From Serilophus lunatus (taxonomy: Eukaryota > Chordata > Aves > Passeriformes > Eurylaimidae), in contig VXBA01002143.1 in assembly GCA_013399895.1 (NCBI GenBank), positions 606,963 to 670,962 of the forward strand: a DNA stretch of 64,000 nt, read 5' to 3'. Below, one piece after another: positions 1 to 11,675 of the stretch. How positions within the stretch are numbered: the first letter of the stretch is position 1; every line of letters starts with the position of its first letter. The position numbers and the translations under genes were made by a program. The notes beneath the pieces were generated by a model that was given only the letters and a program-made list of their open reading frames with translations, did no database searches and had not been told where the DNA came from.

Positions 1-2751
1 TTGTCATACTCTCACATATTCTCTCAGCCTAAGTAATTTTCTAATTCCAAATAGCCATCTCCTCAACTACAGATGGCTCTGTTTACCCTTACCTTTAAGA
101 ACCTTTTAGGAGAATTAAGCAAACCCCATCAGCTACCATCAAATCGATTTCTCTTGTGTTAACTTTCCTAGTCTTCCTTGTGATCAATATACATTTTCAG
201 CATGCGCAACAGCATTTGGACGAAGTTTTATAACTTCTACCCATTGCACATATGAAGAAGTACTTAAATGGATGGTTTGGAATCTGACTTGTTAGCTTCA
301 TTTAATACCCCTTTAGTTCTTGTATTGAAAGAAACTATGAGCTATGAAACTAATCTCTTCATATCAATAGTGATTTTCAAACTTAGAATCACAATGATGT
401 CTTTTCCACAGTGAATTTTCCTGTCTCACTAAGTTGTTTCTCATTTAAAAAAAGTTGTCCATCCTCTGAATTTCTTTTAGCACAGTTATATTCTTCTTAA
501 ACACAGGAGGACAACTATTATACTCAGTATTCAGAAGACATATCAACCATGCATTTCTTTAACAGCCCTATTTTGTTCTCTGTTCCTCAGATAATGCCTA
601 ATTTTGATTTTCTTTATTGTTTACTACTGAGTATTGAGCTGACATTTTTGTTCAAGTATCAATCATCACTTGAAGCTCGTAACACCAAACAGTAATCATC
701 AGCTCAGACCCATTGTTCTATAAAGTCATAAATATTTTCCCCTACACATATCACTTCTCATCATTTACACTGAATTTCTAAAAATTACAATGTTTAACCT
801 GCCATTTTGCTGCTGAGTTTCTCAGACTCCTAAAGCCCAGCAAACCTGAGAACATCACTACTTACTCTCTTTTCTAGGCTATTTATGACTATTTTGAACA
901 GGAGAAGTCCCAGAAGCTGTTGTTTTGGGTTTTTTCCCATTTTTTTCTCATTCTGAAAAATGTTTTAGTCTTCATTCTTTCAACCAAAGTTTAATGAGAC
1001 TTAGTTGAAAAATTTAGTTTAATATTTTTCTCTACTGCTGGATTTTTTCATCTAGCCCTGTCTTTTGATTCAATGCTTGGATCTTGTCTTACATCTGTGC
1101 GTACCTTTTACTGATATTTTCCCATGAACATTAAACACTATCAGTTCCACATTCTGCAAATCTGCTAGTATTCTTTTAGCACCAATTTGTTCTTTACACC
1201 ACTCTCAATTCAGCAGTTATATAAAGAGCTGCACTGGGATGATTTCAGTATAGCTTACATTTTCTACTCTTTCTTCCCATAAATTTTCACTGTTGGTTTT
1301 TCATAGGCATCTGTCTGATTTAGCTCTTGCTGTTAATATGCTAGTACTTCATTAGTGCCCAGGTATATCCCATGTGCCCTCTGAGCAACAAGCACTTGTT
1401 TTGCCAAGCCAGCTCTCCTCTAACTCCCTTTCCTGGGTCCTTCTCATCTTCTGACTCTTTCTGCTGAAAAATATTTTTAGGTTTCTCTTAGGACACAATG
1501 CATGATATTTCTGTAAGAGATGTTCACTACAAGTGAACATTTTTTCTTTTCAGACCCTTTTCTTCTACACTGTGTGTTTAGGTACCTAGGTCATCAGCAG
1601 CTTCTGTTGTGGCCAGCAAACAAGAATGATGCCTCATACACAAACCTCAAGTGTTTTGCCATATAGATAGTTAAATAGCATTTTGTGATGGCTTCTTGTT
1701 TGAGGCTAAAACACTACACTTCATAGTGTTTCATTACTTTATTTGATAGTATCCTTAATTGCTTGATCTATTGTGATTCTTCCAGAAATGAGATCCCATC
1801 TGAGTTGTTGGAGGGCTAGCTCACAAGCACACCATTTGTACATAGTTCACCCTGAAACATCTGTAAGTCCAAGGACACATAATACAAATGAAAATCAGAT
1901 GTAGTCATCAGTGCTTTTCTAGGTACCCCTAATTTCAGCACAATATCCTTCATATCAGTATGAGAAATTCAAACTGCTGCTAGTTTCTAACAACCATCAG
2001 CTGTTACGTGAGGGACATTGTCAAAGAGAGACATAATTTTCAAGATGCAGTACTTTATAAATAAACATCATCAAAACCAATGAGAGAGTTAAATACCCCT
2101 TCCACACAGGAAAAATGTTAAAAATATCAGTAGCAATGGATAAATAAAAAAGCTCTAATAAAACTGGTATTCTGTCAACCATATTTCATTTTTGAAAAGC
2201 TGCCATACAAATAAAGCCAACTCTGATTTCGCTTCCTGATGGTATCAGTCACAATCCTGATGCTCTGACTATATGTTTTGCTTCCAATTGTGGGCAGCTT
2301 TTGTGAACAGAGTTGAGAACAGCAAATAGCAGCAAGTTCCAGACATGGATTACTATCATTAATATAAGACTTGCTATCTTATGAAAAGTTACTATAATGC
2401 CTTCATAGTAGCATGTTTATCCAAGTACTGAATTCATGATACAGTTTTGTGGGGGTTTTTACAGTTTTTAGTCAATTTCTACTTAAACAAAGTCGAATTT
2501 ATTTAATGAGGGACAATTTAGATGGCTATATGTTTCGAAGTACAGTATGTTGTCTCTGTCACAGATTTTTAGTTGTTAAAATTTGTATAAAGACTTTTTT
2601 TTCTTAAAAATTATTTTTGTAAAATAGTTGAAGTGACTTAAAAATATAGACAGAAAGCAGATGATGAAATTATTAAGCAAAAAGAAAGAGCTATCAAAGC
2701 AAATAAAGGCTATAAAATATTGTGAAGCTTTATACCATTAGTTGTACTCAC
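1..2751 (-). other. STXBP5L: Start of next STXBP5L intron, cut by window edge
   Basis: The sequence downstream of the exon d donor (GTGAGT). It is AT-rich and carries no recognisable exon, repeat or RNA gene. The next coding exon, expected to begin with LLIGY, is outside the window. Confidence 0.8.
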
Positions 2752-2815
2752 TTTTCCCTCATCTCTTGGGCTGTCACTTAAATGTACCACTGGACCAGGA
2801 TGAGTCTTTGTAGAT
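2752..2815 (-). CDS. STXBP5L: STXBP5L coding exon d, WD40 propeller
   Basis: A 64-nt exon: one base completing the Leu codon left by the previous exon, then 21 codons, STKTHPGPVVHL followed by SDSPRDEGK. The acceptor is atcttgcag, and the donor is GTGAGT at 2746-2751, leaving phase 0 after Lys. The expected continuation (LLIGY in the family) is not in the remaining 2.7 kb, so the next exon lies beyond the left edge. The peptide is an inter-blade and strand segment of the first propeller. SPRDEGK and STKTH are STXBP5L-like; STXBP5 has NPMDEGK and SSKSH. Short size and clean splice sites in the expected frame make this call firm. Confidence 0.93.
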
Positions 2816-3604
2816 CTGCAAGATAAAAATTAATTAAAATCTGTGAATGATTTTTTCGGATGAAGAGCTAGATGCTTACCTTAATTTCTAGGTTTGCTAG
2901 CATGTACCTCCAATAGTTTAAAAGTAATTGTAAAAAGCCCAGCAGGGGAAGGTAAAGTTACTGATATCTTTTCATGTTCTCCTCTATTTCCTTTTTGCCA
3001 TTATAGGCAAAGATTCTCTTTTATTAATGAATCCTTTATTCTATTTTTTTTAATCTCACTATTCCTCCTATTACAGTAATTTTATTCCTTCTCTCTCACT
3101 CTTAAGGCTTTTTGCCTTTTCTCTTCTCTACTCCCTCTATTTCTGACCCTCTCTCCTCATTTCCTCAATTTCAAGGCTTATCAGTCAAGCATTTGCAAAG
3201 TCTTCACTGTATTAATTTCAACTTATAACACAACTCACCAAATTTCAATCTCATTAATAGCATGGCTTCAGTAACTTCTCACTATGAGGAAGCTTAGCAT
3301 CACTGCAGCAGGACTTCAGAAACGGTGCAACTTGCCTTTGTCTAATTTGTAAAGCCTTATCACATCTTCTGAACAACTAATGCAGTTACAGCCACAGTTA
3401 GTGAGGATCCTCAGCCATCCCACAAGTCTTGCTAAGTCTGTATAAAGTTACTTACTATTATTGCCATCCCTTCTCTTTTTGTAACATGTACCAACAAGTT
3501 GTATGCAATTTAGTATAGGGTAATATGGTACTGAAATTATGAATTATTATTAATTATTCATTTCAGCACCTGACAGAAAATGCAAGTCATAGGAAACTGA
3601 ATAG

Positions 3605-4594
3605 ACACATGAATATGATCTAGATGAGGGGATGGAATCCGTTATTAGTAAGTTTGCAGATGACACCAAGCTTGGAATGAGTGTTGATCTGTCAGAGGGA
3701 AGGAGGGCTCTGCAGAGAGACCTTGACAGGCTGGATGGATGGGCTGAGTCCAATAGTATGAGGTTGAATAAATTCAAATGCTGGGTTTTGCACTTTGGCC
3801 ACAATAACCCCATGCAGAGTTATAGGCTGGGGTCGGTGTGGCTGGAGGATGCCCAGGCAGAGAGGGACTTGGGGGTGCTGGTTGATAGGAAGCTGAATAT
3901 GAGGCAGCAGTGTGCCCAGGTGGCCAAGAAGGCCAATGGCATCCTGGCCTGCATCAAGAATAGTGTTGCCAGTAGGACCAGGGAAGTTATCCTTCCCTTG
4001 TACTTGGCACTGGTTAGGCCACAGCTCGAGTACTGTGTCCAGTTCTGGGCCCCTCAGTTTAAGAAGGATATTGAGTTGCTGGAGCGTGTCCAGAGAAGGG
4101 CAACGAGGATGGTGAAGGGGCTGGAGCACAAGCCCTGTGAGGAACGGCTGAGGGAGCTGGGATTGTTCAGCCTGGAGAAGAGGAGGCTCAGGGGTGACCT
4201 TATTGCTGTCTGTAACTCCCTGAAAGGAGGCTGTAGTCAGGCGGGGGTCGGTCTCTTCTCTCAGGCTCCCAGTGACAGGACGAGAGGACACAGTCTTAGG
4301 CTGCGTCAGGGGAGGTTTAGGTTGGATATCAGGAGGAACTTTTTCACAGTGAGAGTGATCTCCCACTGGAATGGGCTTCCCAGGGAGGTGGTGGAGTCAC
4401 CGTCCTTAGATGTGTTTAAGGATAGGTTGGATGATGAACTTAGTGGTATGGTTTAGATGGTTTAAATGGTTTAGATGGTACAGCTGTTAGACTGATGTTG
4501 GGTAGGTTGTTAACCTAAGTAAAGGTTGGACTTGATGATCTCCATGGTCTTTTCCAACCTTATTAATTCTCTGTGTGTAATTCTGTGTGTGTAA
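3605..4594 (+). mobile_element. CR1 LINE, 5'-truncated, open reverse transcriptase frame
   Basis: A CR1 non-LTR retrotransposon copy lying antisense to STXBP5L. From 3605 to the stop at 4454-4456 it is open in one frame, about 283 codons. The order is DLDEG, the reverse transcriptase catalytic box FADDTKLG (FADD codons at 3653-3664), [58 protein letters not shown] and, near the C-terminus, [11 protein letters not shown] and [11 protein letters not shown]. This is the thumb end of the ORF2 protein; the endonuclease and most of the palm are missing, so it cannot be autonomous. The 3' tail reads ttggacttgatgatctcc and cttttccaacc, then degenerate attctgtg octamers. The 5' boundary is approximate. 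No target-site duplication was recognised. Confidence 0.93.
4448..4474 (+). repeat. Triplicated 9-bp motif at the CR1 stop codon
   Basis: Three tandem copies of atggttta(g/a), each reading Met-Val-stop in the CR1 frame. The first holds the element's real stop codon at 4454-4456; the other two repeat it just downstream. In CR1 copies I recall, this motif occurs once. Confidence 0.8.
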
Positions 4595-5400
4595 TGCTTT
4601 CCAGCCAAACTGCTCAAAGGAATTTCCTAAATCAATGGCTTCTTCTTTTGTCTCAAACACTGCACTATAGCAAAACTGTCCTCTGGTCTATCAGGTCAGA
4701 CCCCAAACCAAGACTGAGACTGGTATGCAAAAATTCCCAGGCAACTCGTACATTGAAACACTGTGGACTGATCCATAGTCTCAAAGGATACTCCTTCCCT
4801 GAACAGTATGCTCCAATGCTTCTAAAAGCATGCACACTTTCCTCTGGCCTCCATATTTTGCCCATAAAATGTTTCAAGTATTTTAACTATTTTGTTATGC
4901 ATCAAGGCTGGGCCAAAGCAGAGTGGCAAAGAGCTTCTCTGACATTAACCTCCAAGCTAAGGACAATAAAATATTACTCCAGAAATATTACTCCTGCCCT
5001 ACATGAGGTCTCCATGGCTTCTGCAAGACCATTTTGCAATATAGCCCATCAAGTGAGATCAGCAGGAAAGCAGTTTACAGACAGTTTATACAGTAATATT
5101 CTACACAGACTGTCTTTAATGGTGCCAGCAGCAAGTATCCATTTGGCCTGAGACATGGCACACAACAATTTTTGCAGAGATGGAGATAGCGGGAGATGTG
5201 GTTGTCATCCCATCCAAGCCAACTCACCAGAGGGGATCCCCCTGGCTGAGCTTCTATTTCTGAGTAACCTGTATCTAAATAAAAAAATCATCTGCAGAAC
5301 ACCAGACCTTGGAGCAGTAGGTAGGCAGTGATGGTGAACTGAGGGACAAGATGAAATTATTTGCAAGCAATGCTTAGACCCCCACATATCTTGTACATCT
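4595..5400. other. Unassigned stretch with a 192-codon ORF (4573-5151, +)
   Basis: Directly after the CR1 tail there is an open frame of 192 codons on the plus strand; its ATG lies inside the CR1 tail. The predicted protein has no domain I recognise, no repeat and no signal peptide, and no splice context fits it to STXBP5L. In AT-rich DNA such a length is uncommon but possible by chance. It could also be a piece of an old transposable element I do not recognise. I would not call it a gene. Confidence 0.2.
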
Positions 5401-6764
5401 GTCTTGATTGAGTATCATAATTTGGGACATTCTAGGCTGCTTTGAATTTGAATTGGTTCACCTATTTGAACTGGTCAGAGTATGTTGATAGAAAGAACTA
5501 GATCTGCTGGGGGTACGTGCTGCCTATGCCATGATGGACAAAGGAGGAGTGATAAGAATAAGAGGAAGAAAACATGATGAGAAGAGGCAGCATAAGAATT
5601 TCTACTTTTTTTAGCCATATAAGAACCACTGAGAGATGACAGAAGAAAAAGCAGAGACAAGCAAACACCACATATGAGTAAACTGACAACAGACAAGTTG
5701 ATACAGCAGAAGAACATGCATTCTGACAAGGCATAATGATCCAACCAACTGAACCAACCAGGCTGGGTTGCTTGGCCATTCCAGTATTGGTAATTGACCA
5801 GGAAAATTGCAAATTCAGATCAAATGGAGGAAGAAAGGAAAACAGTATACTGTCTTTCTGAGGTAAAGGTTGATCCTACCTAGTCAGCTCTTGGTACCTA
5901 CTAATTTTAAAAATCAAGAACAATTTAGATAAATCTGTGCAACCACAGTTTTCTTTTTAAGATACATATGACATTGTTTACCAAAGAATATATCAGTTTG
6001 TCTTTGGGTAGAAGCAAATTCTTACATGAGCTGTAGTCTCCTCTTTAGACTAAGTATACTTTCATAGTCACACAAACTGGAAATGGTATAAAACTATCTT
6101 TTACTATCAATCTTATTTTTATCTTATATTATTGCAGGGGGTAGTCTCAGATTTCTGTGCTAAAACCTCAGCTAAAAGGGGTAACCTTCACTAATACGAT
6201 ACAATATAATACAATTTCCTACCTGCCCCATTTCTTTCTTGAATCTATTGTAAATGGTAATTGGAGGATCCTGTGATTTATTACACTGTAATAATGTAAT
6301 AATGCTGTGGGGGTTTTTGGTTGCTTGTTTATTTGTTTTCTATTCAGTATACTATGCATTTTTTGTTTCTTTTAGTATGAAAATTAATTATTATGTACCT
6401 AGCTATTTCTTTAGTTTTGTTGAGTAAGAGCTTCATATACACCAGCAGCAAAGTTGATACCAGACACAGCAGTCTGCACACTAAATGTAGGATATTTTAT
6501 TTTTATCTCATTCTCTTTCCTCTATATTTGATGCAAGTATTCTCTTAGTATTTATATTATCTTTCTTCTTGGTATTTTAATAATTTAGTTGTTTTGTATG
6601 ATACCTGACTTGGTCTGGCTGCTTCCTTTTTCTTTCACTTCTGTTAAATTTAAGACTGTCAGCTATGTCACTCTATCAAAACATGAATCACTGTTAAGCT
6701 TTCACACATACACCGGTGGTCTTTGGTTCCACTCTTGTTAGCTCTTTTATGTCAAATATATGGG

Positions 6765-7271
6765 TGTAGGTGCCAAAGTGTTGGCAGTGGGGAGTTGCAG
6801 GCGGGATCTCTGTGAGAAATGGTCAGGGCTGTCCTGTTCTGGACACAGTCAGCTCTACTTGGCTCCAACACACCCACCCCAGGATGCAGCTCAGCCTCTT
6901 GGTCAAGGTGGTCTTGTCTGTGAGGAAACAGTAGATCTAGGAAAAAAACCCATTCCCCATCCCCCTGCATTACTCAGGGAGGAGGAGGTAGATGAGGAGT
7001 TTGGAATGAAGAAGAGGAAAAATGGCAGTTGTGGGGGGAAGGTGTTTTACTTTTTGTCTTTCTTGCCATTCTACTCTATTTTAACTGGCAATTAAATTAA
7101 TTTTCTGCAAGTTTGGTTTGCCCTTTGAAGGTAACTGGTAAGTGATCTTCCTGTCTTTACCGTGACTAATGAACTTTTCCATCTTATTTTCTTTAGCTAT
7201 CTTGTTGAGGATGGGGATTAAGAGAGAACTTGAGGGAGGGTCTCACAACCAGTCAGGGTCTACCCACCACA
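6765..7271 (-). mobile_element. Degraded avian LTR-like interspersed repeat
   Basis: Several blocks resemble, in reverse orientation, an avian LTR-type repeat that I recall starting with a TGTGATGGTTTGACC-like end. The blocks are ccattccccatccccctgc, gaggaggaggtagatgagga, ggggggaaggtgttttac, ctctattttaactggcaat, taagtgatcttcctgtc, and a terminal ctacccaccacaa near 7271. No gag, pol or env coding sequence is attached, so this would be a solo or fragmentary LTR. Divergence is high. The family assignment is from memory and the outer end near 6765 is approximate. Confidence 0.55.
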
Positions 7272-10200
7272 AATTCCTTTATCACTTAACAGATGCCAGC
7301 TTTGTTAATACATAGGTAAAAAGAAGTAGAGAGTCTATTAAGTTTGACAGTCATAACATTAACTATGTCAGGAAACAAGAAAGGTTCTTTTTCAAATAGT
7401 TGGATATACTAAAACTAATTTCATATGTGCCATTACAGATAAGATCACACACAAATGACAACAGATGTTCTGGAAGGTTTTTGGAACTGTAGAGTCTATT
7501 CCTTGGCAGTCCTCCTGTACTGCCTCTACAGGTCTCCAAGAACAATTATTTTTTGCACATAGCAAATAAAAGTATTTGCATCAAACTGATTCCCTTTTGG
7601 ACTATACAACAAGGAATATTCACAGGATGTAGCCCGAAGTTTGGTGTTTATTTTTGGAGCAAACATGCACAGTCCCATCTCAGGAGAGATGTTTGTGGGA
7701 GTATACTGATACAAAACAACATGAGTTTGGATGGAGCAAGGAAGAAAACAGCACATGAAAGAATTGCAACTTCTTTCACTCTACATGACTTTTTGCTTGT
7801 TGCTCTGAACCTGCTCTAGGATACAGAAGGAGTGACATGATAAATCTTCTCCTGAAGATTTTTTGCTTCTCCTGAATTGATGTTATCTCCTTTCTAGTAC
7901 AGGACTGTGGCTAGGAACCCAAACCCAGTCTTTCGTGCCAACTAAGACCAGAAATAGTGTGCCAAAGGTGGATCAGTGCTTTTTCTTGCTTTTTCTTGTT
8001 CCATCAAGGAACGTATGTATTGACAGAAATGACAGAGTATTTTTTTTAAGAGAAGTTTTGCTTCTAAAAGGAATGAGTGCCTGGCATTAAGCTCTGTGGC
8101 CAATTTCTCCTAAGGGTAGACATCATGACTGCACTACAAGCAGGATTAAATGAAGCAATTATTTAATTAACTCTTATTATATCAATAGTATTAGTTTATA
8201 GAACTCATGAAACTCTATCAGAGCTACAGACACAGTAATTACTACTTTCATACAGTAAATTATGCTGCATGTGGAAACGTCTACACACGAAAAACATTTT
8301 GCCTCAAGTAGTTTCATTATACATAAAAAGTTCTGTTTCCCCTCATTGCTGTTACAGTAGAGTTGTCAAGGAGACTGGAGAATTGTACACTGCCATTGTG
8401 GAACTGCCTACAAACTGAAAAAACACTGTTGCATTATATTAAATGCAAAGGCAGAGATCCAACAGGCCCTGGAAAGGATGAGGAGGTCCTGGGAAACCAA
8501 TGCCATTTGAAGCCATCATGAATAAGCACACTACTGTTGATGCCAGATACTTGTGTACAGGCATTCCTTCAAGCTGGCTTTGGAAGGGTGCATGAAAAGT
8601 AACTAGATCCTATCCATTGAGAAAGAGAAGAATAAAGCAGACTCAGCAGGTGAAAATAAGGCATAAGTAAAATAGCTGAACAGAGAATTTTTCATTCCTA
8701 AATAATAGCTGGGCTATGGAGTAGCTGGGAACAACTGAGAAAATAAACGCTCTGAAAAGATAGAAAAAAGATAAAAGACAATGACAAATCCTTACACAGC
8801 AGAAATAAAGGTCAAGTCCAAAAAATAACGGCAATGATTTGCAGTAAAAAGTTCCTGAAAGAAGAAAGTTTGATACAAAAGTTTGCAATATTTCTTAGCC
8901 TTCATTGACCTTTAAGTCCACAAAAACAGACTGCAGAACTGAAACATGGAAAAAAAGCTTCCCACGACAGCTGTACAGAACTAGAAATTTGTTAAGAGGC
9001 TACTGACACTTTGAGCTGTTTTGCACTTCATTGGAAGTTATTCTTGACAGTAGCTTGTATTAATCTATTTGGTGCATGTTCATTTTGGGAGATGAGAGCA
9101 TGAATATGCTGTAAGACTTGATTCTTACTCAGAAGAACAGGACTGAAATGAAGAAACCATTCACTGTAAAACAGTCTTCAAAAAACTTGTAAGGATGGAA
9201 GCTTTTATTTAATTATTTTATTCTAAAATTAGAAAGCTCAAAAAGAAGTCTGCAGCAATGTTATAATTTGAACCCATCAAAATGTGGAAAATAAATAGAT
9301 GTATTTCTCAATCATCTTGGGATGTTTTATGCACTCTAAGAAACCAAATGACTTAAATACTCTTGCAAGAACTTCAAATACCAAGGCAATCTTTAAAGCA
9401 TGTAAAAGTAATCTATGACAAAATAGAATCAAATCAAAACAATTTTCCTTTTGAAAAAAATCTGCACAATTATAGAAGTACTGGGATTATTTCGGAGAAG
9501 AATTAAAATCTGTTATTAGAAAGTGATAGAAGGAGTTAGATGAGGGAAAAAAGAAAACATCTACATTAGTCATTGTTATTGAGTTGAAGTTGACTGAATG
9601 TGATGGTTCTGAGAAAAATGTGTGCATAAGCAGGTACTTCTGTAGTGTTGGACATCTTCAACAGTTGTGCTTTCCACAAAGGTGCAGTGCACCGGGGAAT
9701 TCAAGACCTTTTCTTTGGCAGAACCATGGGGAAATTTAAAAGAATGAGTAAGTTAGGTAAATCATTCCTATACTGTGGATCAAAGCAGGGAATTGAAGTA
9801 AGTGTGAATCAGTTCAACCTCAAGATTCAAGTCTGAGTCATAGGTGTACTTTCTAAAATGTCGACAAAGATGTCTTACAACTTGCTCTTTCTTTATATTA
9901 AAAACTGTACCCATTTTGGGTCTGCACACAGAGGAGGTAGCAGATCCTTCCAGACTGTTAGTTCTCCCCCTGCGAACTGCTATCCCTCACTGCTCTGGAC
10001 CTTCAGGCTCTGAGCCATCGGTGTAGGAAATGGGGATGGGCGAAGAAAGGGCTAAGAAAGGAAATACTAAGTCATGGCCCTGTCATAAATGAGTTACAAT
10101 TTGCCCAATTCTTTGATACTTCAAATCCCATAAATTTTGGGAAGTTTCAGTTCTTCATTCTTTAGATAGTGGGGTGTTTGAACTAAAATCTTACTAGGAG

Positions 10201-11652
10201 TTTATAATACACATTTTTCATTTTTGGAGTTCAGTGGATACATATTAAGATCTTATTTTCCTTTCCTTCCAAAATCTATCATACTGCTGTGAAAATCAAT
10301 CTCATTGTAGTTGGAGTAAATGGAGACATGCTGGGCTTATTGAATTCTTTTCTTTTCCAGGTCTGTTTCCAAACATTTGGACAGAAAAGAGAGAAACTGT
10401 TCACATTAGAGAGTAGAGAACCAAACAGTATCATGACCCTCAAACACCTCTGGCAAAGGACTAGCTCTGCCACAGGATAGAGAAACGAAAAGTGAGAAAG
10501 TTTTGAGTTATTCTTTCTTAGCTGAAAAGAAGCTTCATTGTGGTTTGAAGCAGTGATAATGCATGAGATCACAGAAATGGCTGAGACAAGAATTGGTACA
10601 CATAATGTTGTGTTCTTTCTCAGCTCTGGAAAAGGCCAGGTCTACTGAGACATACACAGTGCACATGATTTAAGAAATAATTTTTTTCTGTAACTTCTAG
10701 AATCGGTTATCACTTGGCACTGAAAATAATTAAAAAATAAAAAGTCATGTTTCCTTTGCATTATTAGTCTATTCAGGCCTTAATTTCTCACTAACACTAG
10801 ACACTGTTTAAGATAGCTTAATGACCTCTCCTGCATGAGAAGATAATAGTTCTTATGATAAAATAGGTATTGCAATCATCATTTTGACATATATCTCTAC
10901 TAGATGTTTCTGAACAGGTAATAAAACCACTATCACTCAAAAATATAGGGCTCTACAGATCTTTCAGTACATTTTGATACAAAATTAGGCAATTAAATCA
11001 CAAATGGTAACAAACTACCTCGCACCAAAAGCCAACTTTGTAAGTCAAAGTAGCCATGCAGGACAAGGTGATCAGATTTCTTGCATAATTTCTTGCATCT
11101 TGCAAGGTTTAAAAATGTTACATCTAAATCTTTTTCTCCTTCAAATCTTCAAACTACCAGGCCCCTTCACTTCAGTCTTTTACTTCAACAGAATCAGTGT
11201 TATAAAGAATATTCTTGCAGTCATTTGATGGGCCTCACTGACTCACAGTGTCTGTTTTATTTTCTTTCTGAGGATGAGGGTTACGTTCCCTGGAATGAAT
11301 TAATTTCAAGAAGTGTGATGAAATACTTTGTGGGGTTGAAACCTTGTTAAGTCCATGAGCAGATGAAAATGAATTGCTGTATCTGTTCTCTATGTTCCAA
11401 ATTTTTCTCACCTAAGCAATACCATTGCTTACTGAACTTACTGAGCAATGTGATCATGACCTTAAAGGGACAAACTCAGTCCATGATGAAAGTCTAGAAT
11501 GTAACTTATAAGTGCTTTCCAAAGGTGGAAATGACAACACAGGCATTCTGAACTCTTTAGATTTCCTTGGCCCCAGTGTTAGCAAAGTTAGTGGAAGCCC
11601 CCCTTCAACTATGTTCTGAAAAACTAAGAGAACTGCAACTTCAGCTGAGGGG

Positions 11653-11675
11653 TTTTTTGTTTTTTTTTTTTTTTT
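11653..11675 (+). repeat. T homopolymer, nearly uninterrupted
   Basis: A run of six T, one G, then sixteen T. It is a simple low-complexity tract. On the minus strand it is a poly-A, but no retrocopy sequence is recognisable on its upstream side. Confidence 0.9.

Noticed and set aside
2960..3180. Pyrimidine-rich stretch near exon d
   Set aside because: It is pyrimidine-rich on the plus strand, so purine-rich in the transcript, and cannot serve as the exon's polypyrimidine tract.
3692..4366. 224-codon ORF on the minus strand
   Set aside because: It is the antisense shadow of the CR1 reverse transcriptase frame; the plus-strand reading matches CR1 throughout.
5475..5812. Two overlapping minus-strand ORFs of 89 and 104 codons
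   Set aside because: Leucine/serine-rich products of low-complexity sequence, with no homology recognised and no splice or promoter context.
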